Below, piece after piece: positions 37,382-48,856 of a DNA stretch of 64,000 bases. This DNA is from Erigeron canadensis. Lineage: Eukaryota; Streptophyta; Magnoliopsida; Asterales; Asteraceae. Each line of letters begins with the position of its first letter. Positions within the stretch are counted from its first letter, which is position 1. Location: positions 32,904,645 to 32,968,644 of the forward strand of contig NC_057763.1 in the NCBI RefSeq assembly GCF_010389155.1, given 5' to 3'. Both the position numbers and the translations under genes were made by a program. The notes beneath the pieces are model-generated. The model was not told the DNA's origin. It saw only the letters and a list, made by a program, of their open reading frames with translations, and ran no database searches.

Positions 37382-39902
37382 ATGTCAGAAGGTAGTAATA
37401 ATCATGAAATGGATAGCCAAGGAACAAATGATCATAAGGTAGTTGACGGGGATGATTTAGATGCTGAGAGAGTTTCTCAACCTAGGGTAGATGAAGCACC
37501 TTCCCGCCTTAGTGCTTTTTATTTGAAAAAACTGATTCTTCTCATCCATGCTTATCCAAATACAATCCTGTTTTACCTACCAAGGATCAAAGAGCCCATC
37601 GCCCTCCTCCTGGCAAAGTTGCCCTTTACCGGGCTTATTTTACGTCTTCTAATGTTAGGCTTCCATTGACGGAGTTTTATCTCAAGGTTCTAGCTGATTA
37701 TCAGATAGGTGTTGCTCAGATGCAACCAGTTGGTGCTCGCAAAATATTAACCTTTGAGATGATTCTTGCTGCTCTTGAACTTCCTCGCTCACTTTACCTA
37801 TTTAGGAAGTTTTTTAGATTGTTTACTACTGGAGATTGGTTTACCGTTAAAGCCAGGCCAGAGTATGCTAAACTGATAATTCATTCTCCTGGCACTATTA
37901 AGTTTTGGCGCTTCCATTATTTTTTTGTTGATGCCACATTTATTCCTTCGGACAAGCCTGTTTTGCTTGGTTGGACTCGAGATACCAGTAATAAGAAAGA
38001 GTGTTCCCGATTTATTAGGAAAGTTAATGTACTGCCGGCTGAACATATGGTGAACAAAAAGCATCTTGAGAGGTTAAGGGAGGTTTCTATCCCATATAAG
38101 AGTTATGCAAAATGTGAGGCTATTTTGGTTGTTGCCAAGATTAGCCACGATTGGGAAAGAGATGACCCTATCTTAGTTGATGAGTCCACTGGAAAATGTA
38201 TGAATTTATTTTTGTCCTTCCTTTACTTATTGTTTGATGAGAATTTATTGTTCTCTAATGTGCTTTGTTGTTGCAGCTATGGGTCTTTGGGAGAGCATGG
38301 GTGTGGATCTTGATAAGCTTGGACAACGCCAATCCAGTAAACCCTGCTCGAGCGATGAAATCTTGGAAGGACAAGCTGAAGGTACTTCTCATGCTTCTCC
38401 CCCATCTAGGAGGATTTCTTTCTCCCCCGAGCGCCAAAATCTTGGCATTGATGGTACCGCTCTTCGTGCCTTCTCCTCCCTACCCACTGAAGAGGAGAGT
38501 GACAAGGCTATGGGTGACTTCTTTGAAAAGGAATGTCCTTCTACTTCTTCTTCCCCCACTGGTATAAAACTTTAAGTTATTTTGTTGATGATGCTATTTT
38601 TATTTTACTATATTTAAATGATTTTTATCTATTTTTGTAGGTGGACCTTCTTTAGCAGGAAGTCTTTCTGGAAAGAAGGTTGGGGGTGATCTTATCAGCC
38701 CTCCACCCAAACGTTCCATGCCTCCTTTTGAAGCTTTTAAAAGCTTTACTTCTTCTTCTTTTATCTCTAATTCTGCGGGTCCTCTCAGATTGTCTTTTGC
38801 CGGTGGTGGCTTGGAGGAGACTATCAATGGCCTTGAGCCCATGAGACGTGTAGGATTTCATTCTACCGAATATCCTATTTTTCAAAGTATTACTAGTGAT
38901 GAATGGAATGATTTAAGACGTGTCAGTGCTCATAATCTAGGGTATGATGGTCCCACCCGTACATTTAGCTTTCCTCCAAGCCGAGTCGGTTCCACTATTG
39001 TTCCTCACCCTACCCAGAAGTTTAGCAGGGGTTTAAGTAACGATTATTATGTGTACCCGCCATCCCTCAAACTTAAAGATGATTTGAGAGATCCTAGTGT
39101 GGCGAGGAGTTATGCGGACTCAGTGGTTGCCCCGCTTTTTGCTGCAGAGACTAGCTTTCTTTCCCTCACTCAGTTGGCTATGGTTAGTTAATTTCATTCA
39201 TTTTCCTTTATTTTATATTGTTATTATTATTTTAATATCCTTTATTGTTTTATGCAGATGTATGATACTCATGCTGCACTTATCTTTAACGCTGGGACTG
39301 TCATGAGAGACAACTTTTTGAGTGATCTTACCATGCTCAGAAAGAAATTTGATGGACTAGAGTCTGAGATGGGTATGGTATATGGGAAGCTTTCTGATTC
39401 TTTGCTCGAGGTGGAGAAAGAAAAAGATGACAAAAGGTGTTTGGAGGTAGAGGTGCAGCAGCTTATATCCAAGTTGGGAGCTAGTGAAGCTAAGGTAAAG
39501 GAGCTTGAAGGGGAAAGAGCCCGAGGGAAAGAGTTAGAGGCTGATGCTGAGAAGAGTACCCAGTTGAGGAGGGATACCCTTTTAGCCTTTCCTCGTTTGT
39601 TTAGGCTTGTTATGAATCATCCAGATGTGATGGGTGTACTTAGTGGGTTTTATCGGTCTGCTATTGCTGTTGGGAGGCACTCTGCTGCTCTAGATCTTGA
39701 AGGAGTTCATCCATCTATTGACCCAACTTCCCTTCCCTTCTATGATGAGTCTGTCCCTGACGAGGCTCGAAAGGCTGAAGCTGCTCTTAAGGCAAAGTCT
39801 TTCCCCATATTGGATGCCATTGCTAAGGATCCAGATGCCTCCCTGCAGGACATAGAGTCTCTTATCATGGCCCGTTCTGAAGTCATAGGGCCAGAGATGT
39901 AG
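37382..39902 (+). pseudogene. Antisense extra gene of the retrotransposon, four exons, putative gypsy-type transposon (PF04195-like) domain
   Basis: It runs opposite to gag-pol. Exons: 37382-38197, 38277-38561, 38641-39182 and 39258-39902; all three introns are short (75-79 bp), GT-AG and phase-consistent. Exon 1 encodes a domain like the 'putative gypsy type transposon' family of plants (GKVALYRAYF, RLPLTEFYLKVLADY, RKFFRLFTTGDWF). The middle is S/P-rich and low-complexity. The last exon has a coiled coil (LEVEKEKDDKRCLEVEVQQL...) and a compact C-terminal part. A one-base slip at the A-run 37526-37531 breaks frame within exon 1; otherwise the ~750-codon chain is open. Such antisense ORFs between pol and the 3' LTR are known from Tat elements; their function is unknown. 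It ends 605 bases from the convergent integrase end. Confidence 0.8.
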
Positions 39903-40507
39903 TTTCATTTTATTTTCCCTTGTAGTTTTGATTTTATAACTTGTGATCATGTATGGACTTTTATGACTTTGAGCTTATTTGTCATTTATATTTGGCTAGT
40001 AGCCTATGTGAACTCATTGCTTATGTAATTTAAGTCTGTTTGGTTAACCTTGTGTATGTGATTTATTACTCGCGAGTTTCATTTCCCGATGAGAAATGCT
40101 TATCTATTTCACCCCATGAGTGAAATGATGAATGTTTTGTAAGTTTTAAAGCAGGACATGTATTAATCCATGTAACCCTTTCAATGTATGCCACCTTATG
40201 AGTGGAAAAATGTTGTAAATTTAAATTTTATGGGAATGAAGGTATCAGGATCTTTTTTCTTCCCCATTACTTCCCCATGAGAAGTCTTATCTTTTCATCC
40301 TATGAATGAGAAAGATGAAGGTTGTTTTGTCATGACATAATAATATAACTTTAACATTTAACAATTTCAAGAAAGATGCCACTTTATTCAGTCTTTAAAC
40401 ATGATGACACATGATGAGAAACCCAGATTACATGGTAACTTGCATCATAATTGCAAATAAGACTTTCTTAGATAGTAGCATTTTCGGGTATTGGAAACCG
40501 GAAGTTC
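39903..40507. other. Convergent spacer between antisense gene and pol
   Basis: Likely holds both polyadenylation regions. Repeated words of the type CCCCATGAG(T/A)GAAATG and CTTATCTTTTCA occur at 40085-40310, suggesting small internal duplications. No gene. Confidence 0.45.
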
Positions 40508-42202
40508 TTACAAATAGCACCTTTTAAGGTTAATAGCATTCCAAGTTCTGGGTATTGGATACCCATCAAGTTCTGTTAGGATGTATGATCCATCCCCATT
40601 TGCCTCCTTGACTTTGTATGGGCCTTCCCATTTTGGGCCTAGTTTGCCAAGGTCTTCCTTTCTGCTTGCCTCATTTCTTCTCCAAACATGGTCTCCTACC
40701 TTGAAGGTTATAGGGCGTACTTTCTTGTTGTAGTACTTTGCCATTTGTCTCTTGTTTTCTGCTTGGAGAATGTGGGCCATTTCTCTTCTTTCCTCGATCA
40801 AATTCAAGTTTTCTCTGAGGGCTTCCTCATTCTGAGCAGGATCAAAATTAATGACTCTTTGTGTTGACACAGTCAGTTCTGGTGGGATTACGGCTTCTGT
40901 TCCATATACCAGGCTAAATGGAGTTTCCTGGGTGCTTCCTCTTGGGATAGTTCTATGAGCCCATAAAACACCTGCAACTTCATCTACCCATCCTTTTCTG
41001 CACTTGCCCAACCTGGCCTTAATTCCCCCCAATATGGCCTTGTTCATGACCTCCACCTGGCCATTGCCTTGAGGATGAGCTACTGAGGTAAACCTTTGTT
41101 GTATGTCCATGTCTTGACACCATGTTTTGAAGGGATTCTCGGCAAATTGCTTCTCGTTATCGCTAACCATCACATGGGGAACTCCGAATATGCAAACTAT
41201 GTGTTCCCACACAAAATTGATTACTCGTTGGCCTGTGATGGTTGCCAATGGTTTTGCCTCTACCCACTCTGTAAAGTAGTCCACAACTACTATCAAAAAT
41301 TTCATCTTGCCGATGCCTTGGGGAAATGGACCTACTATATCAATTTCCCCACTTGTAAAATGGCCATGCTGTTGTAACGGGAATGAGGTCTCGCCTAGGC
41401 TTGCTGGACACTGGTGCATGCATCTGACATGACTGGCACTTTTCAATTTCTTCCTTGGCGTCTTGATATAAAGATGGCCAGAAGTATCCAAGTCTCATGA
41501 TCTTGGTTGTGACTGATCTTGGTCCAGCATGGATGCCACATGTTCCACCATGCACTTCTTGGATGAGCTCTTTTGCTTGAAGGGACCTACACAACGAAGA
41601 TGGGGACCAAGGAATGATTTTCTGAACAAAGATCCTTCCATGATCAGATACATGGGTGCTTTCATCCTTGTTTTCCTTGCATTTTCTTTATCTTTAGGGA
41701 GGGTTCCATCTTTGATGAAGTTATATAATGGAGTCATCCAACATTCAACTTCTTCAACTTGAAAGACTTCCTTTTTTGGCATTATTGATTTTTCTTCCAG
41801 CACCTCTACTAATACTTCCTTAGTAAGATGGGAAAAGGTTAATGATGCCAGCTTACTTAAGGCGTCTGCCTTCTTGTTTTGGCTCCTGGGAACTTGTTCT
41901 ATATTGAATTTCTTGAATTCTGAAATAATCTTTCTGGTTTCCTCCAAATAAAGCTGCATAGTCCTTTGACTTGCCTCAAATGTTCCTTTTATTTGGTTTG
42001 CTACTAACTGGGAGTCCACGTAGGCATGGACTTTTTCCACTCCCATTTTCCTTGCTATTCTTAAACCAGCTAGAAGGGCTTCATATTCAGCTTCATTATT
42101 TGAGGCTAGGAAGTCAAAACGAAGGGCATAGGTGTATTCCTTCTTATCTGGGTCAATGAGGATAAGACCTGCTCTTGACCCCCCCAGCACTTGAGGCTCC
42201 AT
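40508..42202 (-). pseudogene. pol, downstream part: archaeal-type RNase H, zinc finger and integrase
   Basis: 42202-41495 holds the second, archaeal-type RNase H (NNEAEYEALLAGLRIA, DSQLVANQ). 41594-41340 holds the integrase HHCC zinc finger (...CQSCQMHAP). 41491-40508 holds the integrase core with the D-D-E residues in EIDIVGPF, SDNEKQF and GNGQVEVMNK, then a C-terminal GPYKV-type domain. Three one-base slips separate the frames: a G-run at 42180-42186, around 41575, and an A-run near 41340. DNEKQF replaces the usual DNGTQF. The enzyme would insert element cDNA; here it is broken. Confidence 0.9.
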
Positions 42203-43372
42203 CTGTAAAGAGAGTCCATGGTGGGTTTTCTTCCACCTTGCTTACATCTTCCTCCTCCCCATCAACTTCTGCTAAAAAATCCGCCAAAATTTGGCCTTTC
42301 TTTGCATTTCTTGGTTGAAATGTTATTTCATGCTCTCCAAGTTCAATTGCCCACTTAGCTAGCCTGCCAGATACCTCAGGCTTTGATAGGACTTGCCTGA
42401 TGGGCTTGTCTGTGAGAACTTGGATGGGATGACCTTGGAAGTATCTTCTGAGACGTCAAGCTGAATGAACTAAAGCAAGAGCTAACTTTTCCAAGGCTGG
42501 GTAGTTTATCTCGGGACCTTTCAATGCTCGGCTGACGAAGTATATGGGCATCTGAGAACTTCCTCTGTCTGCTAACAACACAACACTTACACATTCTTTG
42601 GAGGCACCCAAGTAAAGAGTGAGTGTCTCCCCGAGTATAAGGGCAGTAAGTGTTGGTAGGTCAGCCAAAAATTTCTTCATGTCTTGAAATGCCTTTTCAG
42701 CTTCCTCCATCCAAGAAAAATCTTGTTTCCTTAAGCATCCCTTTAAGGTTTTAAAGAATGGAAGAGATCTATTCGCTGCCTTAGAAAGGAATCGTGCTAA
42801 GGAGGCCAGCTTTCCATTTAAGCTTTGCACTTGCTTCTTTGTTTTCGGGGAAGGCATATCTACAACTGCTTCAATCTTTTTTGGGTTAGCTTTTATTCCT
42901 CTTGCAGTTACTATGTGACCCAAGAATTTACCTTCTTCCATTCCAAAGTTGCACTTGGAAGGATTAAGCTTCATATTTATTCCCCTCAATGTATCAAAAG
43001 TTTCTTGGATATCAGCCATCATGGCATTCTCCTCATGGCTTTTGATGACTATGTCATCCACGTAAGCTTCAACATTTCTCCCGATCTGGTGATGGAAGGT
43101 TTTGTCTATCAGTCTCTGATAAGTGGCCCCAACATTCTTCAAGCCAAATGGCATCTTTTGTAAAACAATAAATTCCTTGGTCAGTATGGAAGGCAGTCTT
43201 GTCTTCATCACTTTTTTTCATTGACATTTGGTGGTATCCCTTGTAAGCATCAATGAAACACTTTAACCTGAATCCATCTAAAGATTCTACCTTCCAACCT
43301 ATTTCTGGGAGGGGGTAATTGTCCTTAGGACAAGCCTTGTTGATATCTTTAAAATCGATACAAAGCCTCTAT
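42203..43372 (-). pseudogene. pol, middle part: reverse transcriptase and RNase H
   Basis: RT blocks are RLCIDFKDINKACPKD, MPFGLKNVGATYQRL and the catalytic YVDDIVIKS, followed by the connection region and the first RNase H. Lesions: a TGG-to-TAG stop at about 43371, a frameshift in the A-run near 43210, and a CGA-to-TGA stop at 42456-42458 in the RNase H. No functional protein can be made from this copy. Confidence 0.9.
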
Positions 43373-46157
43373 GAACCATCCCCCTTCTTGACCATAACTG
43401 GGTTGACCATCTTATCTACTTGCTCGCAAGCAGATTTGCTTCTGTCTTGAGCCATGCCTCTTTTCTTCTGCCTTATAGGGATTATGTTTGGATTGGCATT
43501 CAAGGCATGTTCTGCAAACTTTCTTGGGATGCCCGTCATATCTGACGTTTCCCATGCAAAGACATCCAGGTTTCCTTTCAAGAGGTTGATCAACTTGCAT
43601 TTAGTCTCTTTGGGAAGCTGAGACCCAATAATGACTGGCTGCTCCGGGAATTTCTTATTTATAATTATCTTTTGCTCAGGACCTTCACTTGCTACTTCAC
43701 TTGACAAGTCATGCTTTACTTCCTTTGGGCTTCCTTTATTGACCTGTTTGCACTCTCTTGGCCATACCATGCGTTCTTTTATGGTGGCTACCCCGGTTGG
43801 GGTAGGGAACTTGACCATCCCATGGATGGTAGATGGGACCGCTCCGAATTTCTGCATGGATGGCCTACCGAGCAACACATTGTATGGTGAAGGTGCTCTA
43901 ACAATTGTGAAGTCCACAACTTCAATTCTATGAAGTGGGTACTCGTCCATCATTACTTCCATACTTACTTCTCCAATGGGCCAACTAGATTCATAATTGA
44001 AACCAACTAGAGGCGCCAAAGGCAGGCGCTTGGGGTCTCTAACTTTTTGGGGGAGTTTATTAAAGCAATGCTCATAGATAATGTCTGTAGAGCTCCCATT
44101 ATCTAAATATATTTTTCCAACCTCGAAGTTTGCGAGGCGAGCTTGTATGATAACAGGGTCTGAGGATACCGTTTCAATAGGTGGGAAGGAAATTGGCACC
44201 ATTGCCCAACCTTCCAATGCATTTGCTTTACACTTCCCTGGATCTCTTCTTTGGTGTACCATACAAACATGTCCATCTGCTGGACCTGGATCATCATTGT
44301 TTTCTTTTTTGACTGGTGCCTTCTGCCATGCAAAAGTTTTCTTTGTAGGAGTTTTCCTTCCCTGTTTGGCTCCAGGAACAAGATGCTCCAATTTTCCTTC
44401 GTCTAAAGCCCTTTTGATTTCTGCTTGGAGTTCTCTGCAATCATTAGTATCATGACCATGATCCTCATGAAAATCACAATACTTATTCATGTTCTTCTTT
44501 GCAGATCTGAGAGGGGGAGGGGGTTTGAAAGTTGACCCTACCCTCTCAGTTTTTAAGATCTCTTTTGGAGACTTTATTAAGTCCACAAGATGGACACTTT
44601 TTCCATACTGAACTGGCCTCTTACCTCTTCTATCAGGATGCTCATCCCTTCTTGTACCTCTTCTATAATCCTCCCTGGGGCCATCTCGCCTAACATCAAA
44701 ATGAGGCCTTTTCCCTCCAGAGGGTCCTGCCCATGACTTATCCTTTTTTATCATCCCCCTTACTAACGTGGAGGTTTCTCTAGAACGGAGGTAATCATAG
44801 GCTCGGTCAATGGCTTCCTTGAAAGTCTTAGAAACTTTTGTAGTCAACTTTTCTTGGAGACCTCCGGGATGCAAGGCAAGGGTAAAGCCTGATATCTGTT
44901 GACTTTCTGGTAGACCAGGTATCCTTTGACATTCTTGAGTGAATCTCAAGATAAAATCTCTGAGTGTCTCGTTCTCCCTTTGTCTTATTAAATGGGCTTC
45001 CAAGTGATTACGCTGGTGCTTCTTTTGTTGAAAGAAATGAGCGACAAATTTTTCTTTCAAATCTTGAAAATCTTTTATACTTCTTTCAGGTAAGCCAGTA
45101 AACCAATCTCTAGCATGCCCTTGCAATGTTCCAGGGAACAAGTGACAAGCCACCGGGTCTACCCATTTTTCTGTGAGTATCGCTTGGTCATATAATGCCA
45201 AGTGATCTTCTGGATCCCTGGTGCCGTCATAAGTCCCCACAACTGGAGGAACTTTTTGGCCATCTGGGAATGGATATTCTGCGATCCAATCATAGAATCT
45301 TGATTTGACAGCTGATCTTGGAATACTTACGGTTCGTGCTTGCCCCCTGCCTCTTCACCGGATAATACTTTTAACATTTTCAACAGTTCTCTTGCTGGAT
45401 TTGGTGGTGGTGTTGGTTCTGGACGAGGTTGTTGCTTTTTAAGTTGTTCCACCATTAAAGACATTAAAGACTCCACAGTCCCCTGAGAGATTGGTGGAGG
45501 AGGAGGTGGAGGTGGAGGTGGAGTTGGTTTGAGTATACTGGTGAGTTGTGATAACCAATCTTGGCTGGGTTGTGTTGTAGCTGGAGAGGTGTGTTCTTGG
45601 GGAGGTGGTTGGGAGGGCTCCCCTATGAGCTTTAGCAATTCAACCAAGTGGCTTTCTTGGACAGTAATGGTCCCGGATGAGCTAGGGACAGGTTGTTTAA
45701 CTGGGATTACTTGGTCACTTCCTAGTGAAGAGGATGTGACAGGCAAAGGTGTAGCAAGTGGAGAAATTATTGGAATGATATTTTGAGCCTCATGACCCTT
45801 TTCTTTTAACAATCCCTGGGTATCGGTGACAGGGTCACTTGTGCCTACCAATGAGGTGGCTGATGAGGATGATGTTCCTCTTACTGAGAACATTGACCCT
45901 ATGGTACCCGAATTTAGGGAGGGCCTTGTATTAACTACGTCTTCAGACAAATATTGGAGTCTCGATCTAACATCCAATAAATTTTTATTGGAAATTGTTT
46001 TTTCACCCTGGGTATGCTCACTATTAATACTTTGCACAGTTACTAGAGGTGGAGGGGTAATGGTGGTATCTTTTTGAGATTTTTCACCACCACTTGCTTC
46101 AGCCTCCATAGACCCAGGTGAGGTTATTTTTGAGAGTGGAGTTTCTTCCCTGGCCAT
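43373..46157 (-). pseudogene. gag and protease region of the polyprotein
   Basis: 46157-45327 encodes a proline-rich N-terminal gag extension (PTPPPPPPPPPP). A slip in a G-run near 45346 separates it from 45240-43373, which carries the retrotransposon gag core (VDPVACHLFPGTLQGHARDW), a zinc knuckle of the form C-x2-H-x4-H-x4-C (CDFHEDHGHDTNDC) and the aspartic protease motif YLDNGSSTDI. gag would form the particle and the protease would cut the polyprotein. The start codon is the first ATG about 90 bases downstream of the primer-binding site. Confidence 0.9.
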
Positions 46158-46230
46158 GCAAGACCAAGAAAAAGAGAAATGATATGGTGATTTTGATTTT
46201 AACAGTAATAGAATCCGTTCAACAAACAGG

Positions 46231-46247
46231 TCCCACGGATGGCGCCA
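46231..46247 (-). other. Primer-binding site
   Basis: Minus-strand TGGCGCCATCCGTGGGA lies one base inside the 5' LTR. The TGGCGCC start is the form usual for plant gypsy elements that prime with a tRNA 3' end; the tRNA was not determined. Confidence 0.75.
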
Positions 46248-46248
46248 A

Positions 46249-47480
46249 TGTTTGAACCTAAATTAATTGGCTCAGTGACAATTGAGATTAAGGGCCACAA
46301 TCATTATGACTCCTGATAAATCAGTGCGATCCTAACAAACTCTTAGCAAGTCTAAGGTGATAGTGATTGTGTGATGATTTTGATATGATTGATTTTTGGT
46401 TGATTGTGAGCATTGAATGAGATTGAATTTAATGTGAATTGAATGTGTCCTGACAATTCCTTACATGAGTATTTATATAGGAATAATCAGGAGAGTGACA
46501 AACCTTTTTCTAAGATTCACCTACAGTGAATATACCTTTTGTAGTAATAATGTAACGTGTACATATTTGTAAACATATTCATTTATAAATGTGCTCGTAT
46601 ATATCAAGTAAGATATAATGTATAAGATTTGCAAGTCTGTGTGTTAGAAAAACCTAACAACCAGTGTGTCTCATACATTACTCGAGCAACATATATTTAA
46701 GTAAAGAAGCATTGTCATATCTCGAGTATATGTTGATATATCTCGAGCAGGAGGTATTTAAAAGAGTTATATTGGCCCATAAAGGAGGTCTGGCCTATTA
46801 GGTTAAAACATGACCAGCCGCTCCATTCTCTCAATTGTATATATTTTGAGCAAGGCCATCGAAGACCGGGCATCTCCTATCAAGTCCTTTTAGTGATTGT
46901 CATATCTCGAGTTACCATATCTCTAGCTCACAGTTTCTAGCCCTTCCTTTCTTGCTATATCTCGAGCCTGGCAAGGCCTTCTTTGTAACGGTCATATCTC
47001 GAGCCTTTCTTGTCACATCTCGAGCCTTTCTCCAATTTTTGTAAGTCGAGCCCTTATATATATATATATATATATATATTTCGGGTATTCTCAGTGTGTC
47101 AAATCTTGTTTCTACTATCTTTGTCTCAAGCCCCTTATATACATCTCGAGCCTTTCAAGTCCATCTCGAATCCCTCATATTAAGTAAAATCCTTTAATTT
47201 GAAAATATACATATAATATATATATATATATATGTTTCGGGTATTCGATATTGATCTCGCGCATCTCTATCTCGAGTATATTGGGTATTCGATATTGCCC
47301 TCTGTAACTCGAGCTCTCTATAGGGTATTTGATATTGCCCTCTGTAACTCGAGCTCTTTATAGGGTATTCGATATTACCCTCTTGTAACTCGAGCATCTC
47401 TATCTCGGGTCCCACTATTATCCGGTAGTTTAATGTTTCAAGTATACATATTTAATCTCGTGGATATCTATACACGATCA
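46249..47480 (-). repeat. 5' LTR (right on the plus strand)
   Basis: Partner of 35316-36582. Three copies of the GGGTATTCGATATTGCCC-type unit here against about four in the other LTR, a longer (TA)n at 47056-47078, and scattered substitutions such as ATCACGAG/ATCTCGAG. Confidence 0.93.
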
Positions 47481-47544
47481 TTTAATATCATCTCATGGGG
47501 AATAAAACAAACTAAAACACATAAAAGATACGAGTATAAATATA

Positions 47545-47685
47545 AGAGAAATGATATTCGTACCACCGAAATTGATTCATTTACCACATTGTACAAATAT
47601 TACAGCACATTGTATATTCAGTTAATGCATGGTTGTGGTAAATTAATCAATTTAGGTGGTACTAATATCACTTCCCTAAATATAA
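47545..47685. mobile_element. Small MITE right of the retrotransposon
   Basis: Left arm AGAGAAATGATATTCGTACC and right arm (reverse strand) AGGGAAGTGATATTAGTACC continue in parallel through CACC(G/T)AAATTGATT and TTTACCACA, giving inverted repeats of about 45 bases around a ~50-base centre. Confidence 0.75.
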
Positions 47686-48248
47686 TGAGATAGACATGTA
47701 ATGACATATGCAGACCTTTTGACTAGTGGGATGGGGGCTATAAAAAAATTTCATCGCTTAGGGTAATTTTTTTTTAGTGAAGGGTAAGTTTTTTTCCTTT
47801 AATTTTAACCAAGATCAAGGATGAAAAGTATCAAAATTCCATTGCCGGACTACGTACAAATCGTTAGGATGAGTCTCCCCACGGTTAATACTTTGATCCG
47901 CCTGTGATGACACGTTCATGACACATTACTCCCAACGGTGTCACCGTGTGACACATCCGTGACACTCCCGTGGGAGTGGTCTTATCACCAAATCTAGTGT
48001 CATCAAATATCCGCATATGGATTTTATAATATTTTTGAAAAATGAAGTTATAAACTTAATTAGTATATAGTGTCATTGACATATATCTATGTATAACGTA
48101 TAATATTGTACTGAATTTAAATATGAATTTTGAAGATATGAAAAGAATAAATAAAGCGTTATGAGATTTAATAATAAGGAGAGATACATGGAGGAGTTGG
48201 TCTAGGAATGAAAACAGGAGAGGGAGTGTGGAGCGAGAATTTGTGCGA
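47686..48248. other. Intergenic
   Basis: AT-rich, with a GC-richer block at 47870-47985 holding repeated GTGACAC/GTGTCAC words, probably part of another decayed element. No gene. Confidence 0.4.
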
Positions 48249-48471
48249 CAAAATAAAAAAAATATATATATAATGCATAGAATTCGAAATTCAAAATCTA
48301 ATAGAGTACGTAACGTACGTAACAAATGGTAACAAATGGGAATTTGTTACGTACGTTACGTACCCTATTAGATTTTGAATTTCGAATTCTATATTTGTTA
48401 CGTACGTTACGTACTCTATTAGATTTTGAATTTCGAATTCTATGCATTATATATATATTTTTTTTATTTTG
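48249..48471. repeat. Long near-perfect inverted repeat with an extra arm copy
   Basis: Left arm 48249-48327 and right arm 48394-48471 are reverse complements with almost no mismatch over ~78 bases (shared core AATTCGAAATTCAAAATCTA, then GAGTACGTAACGTACGTAAC). A truncated second right-arm copy (48343-48393) fills the loop. The transcript would form a strong hairpin. It ends ~385 bases upstream of the SPEAR/TIE-like start codon. Confidence 0.9.
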
Positions 48472-48856
48472 CCATATTTTTATTTCAACATTATATGTTT
48501 ACCTTTTTAGCTCAAAACTCGATCATAAAATATAATCTACTAGTATTTGATTTTATCCAGCTTTCAGACAGCTCAAAACACCAGCTAATCTTTCAGAAAA
48601 TATCACATTTCAATTCTAAGATCATATTTTCTATTTAAGTTATTAGAAATCTATGCAGTTTAGATGCACGTTTCTGTTTCTATCTTTATGTTCAAATTGT
48701 TTTTAATTATGTTAGATATTCTTTTAACGTTTAGATTTATAAAATCGTATCTGCTGATTTAATATTTTTCTAGATTTTACACTTTTTGTTTTTGTGTCTC
48801 TCTTCTTTGTATGCACATATATATACATACACACATGAAGTTGAATGTGATATTCT

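Larger units (their letters stand above)
35316..47480 (-). mobile_element. Ty3/gypsy LTR retrotransposon, Tat lineage, 12.2 kb
   Basis: Two long LTRs (1267 and 1232 bp) begin TG and end CA and are flanked by the 5-bp target duplication TTTAA (35311-35315 and 47481-47485). The element is transcribed on the minus strand, with its 5' LTR at 46249-47480. The order is 5' LTR, primer site, gag, protease, reverse transcriptase, RNase H, a second archaeal-type RNase H, integrase, antisense extra gene, polypurine tract, 3' LTR. Two RNase H domains plus an extra antisense gene are marks of the Tat group. gag-pol has several frameshifts and stops, so this copy cannot move by itself. LTRs differ by few substitutions and by repeat-unit indels, suggesting a moderately recent insertion. 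Confidence 0.93.

Noticed and set aside
45529..46077. Plus-strand open frames opposite gag
   Set aside because: Shadows of the minus-strand proline-rich gag extension.
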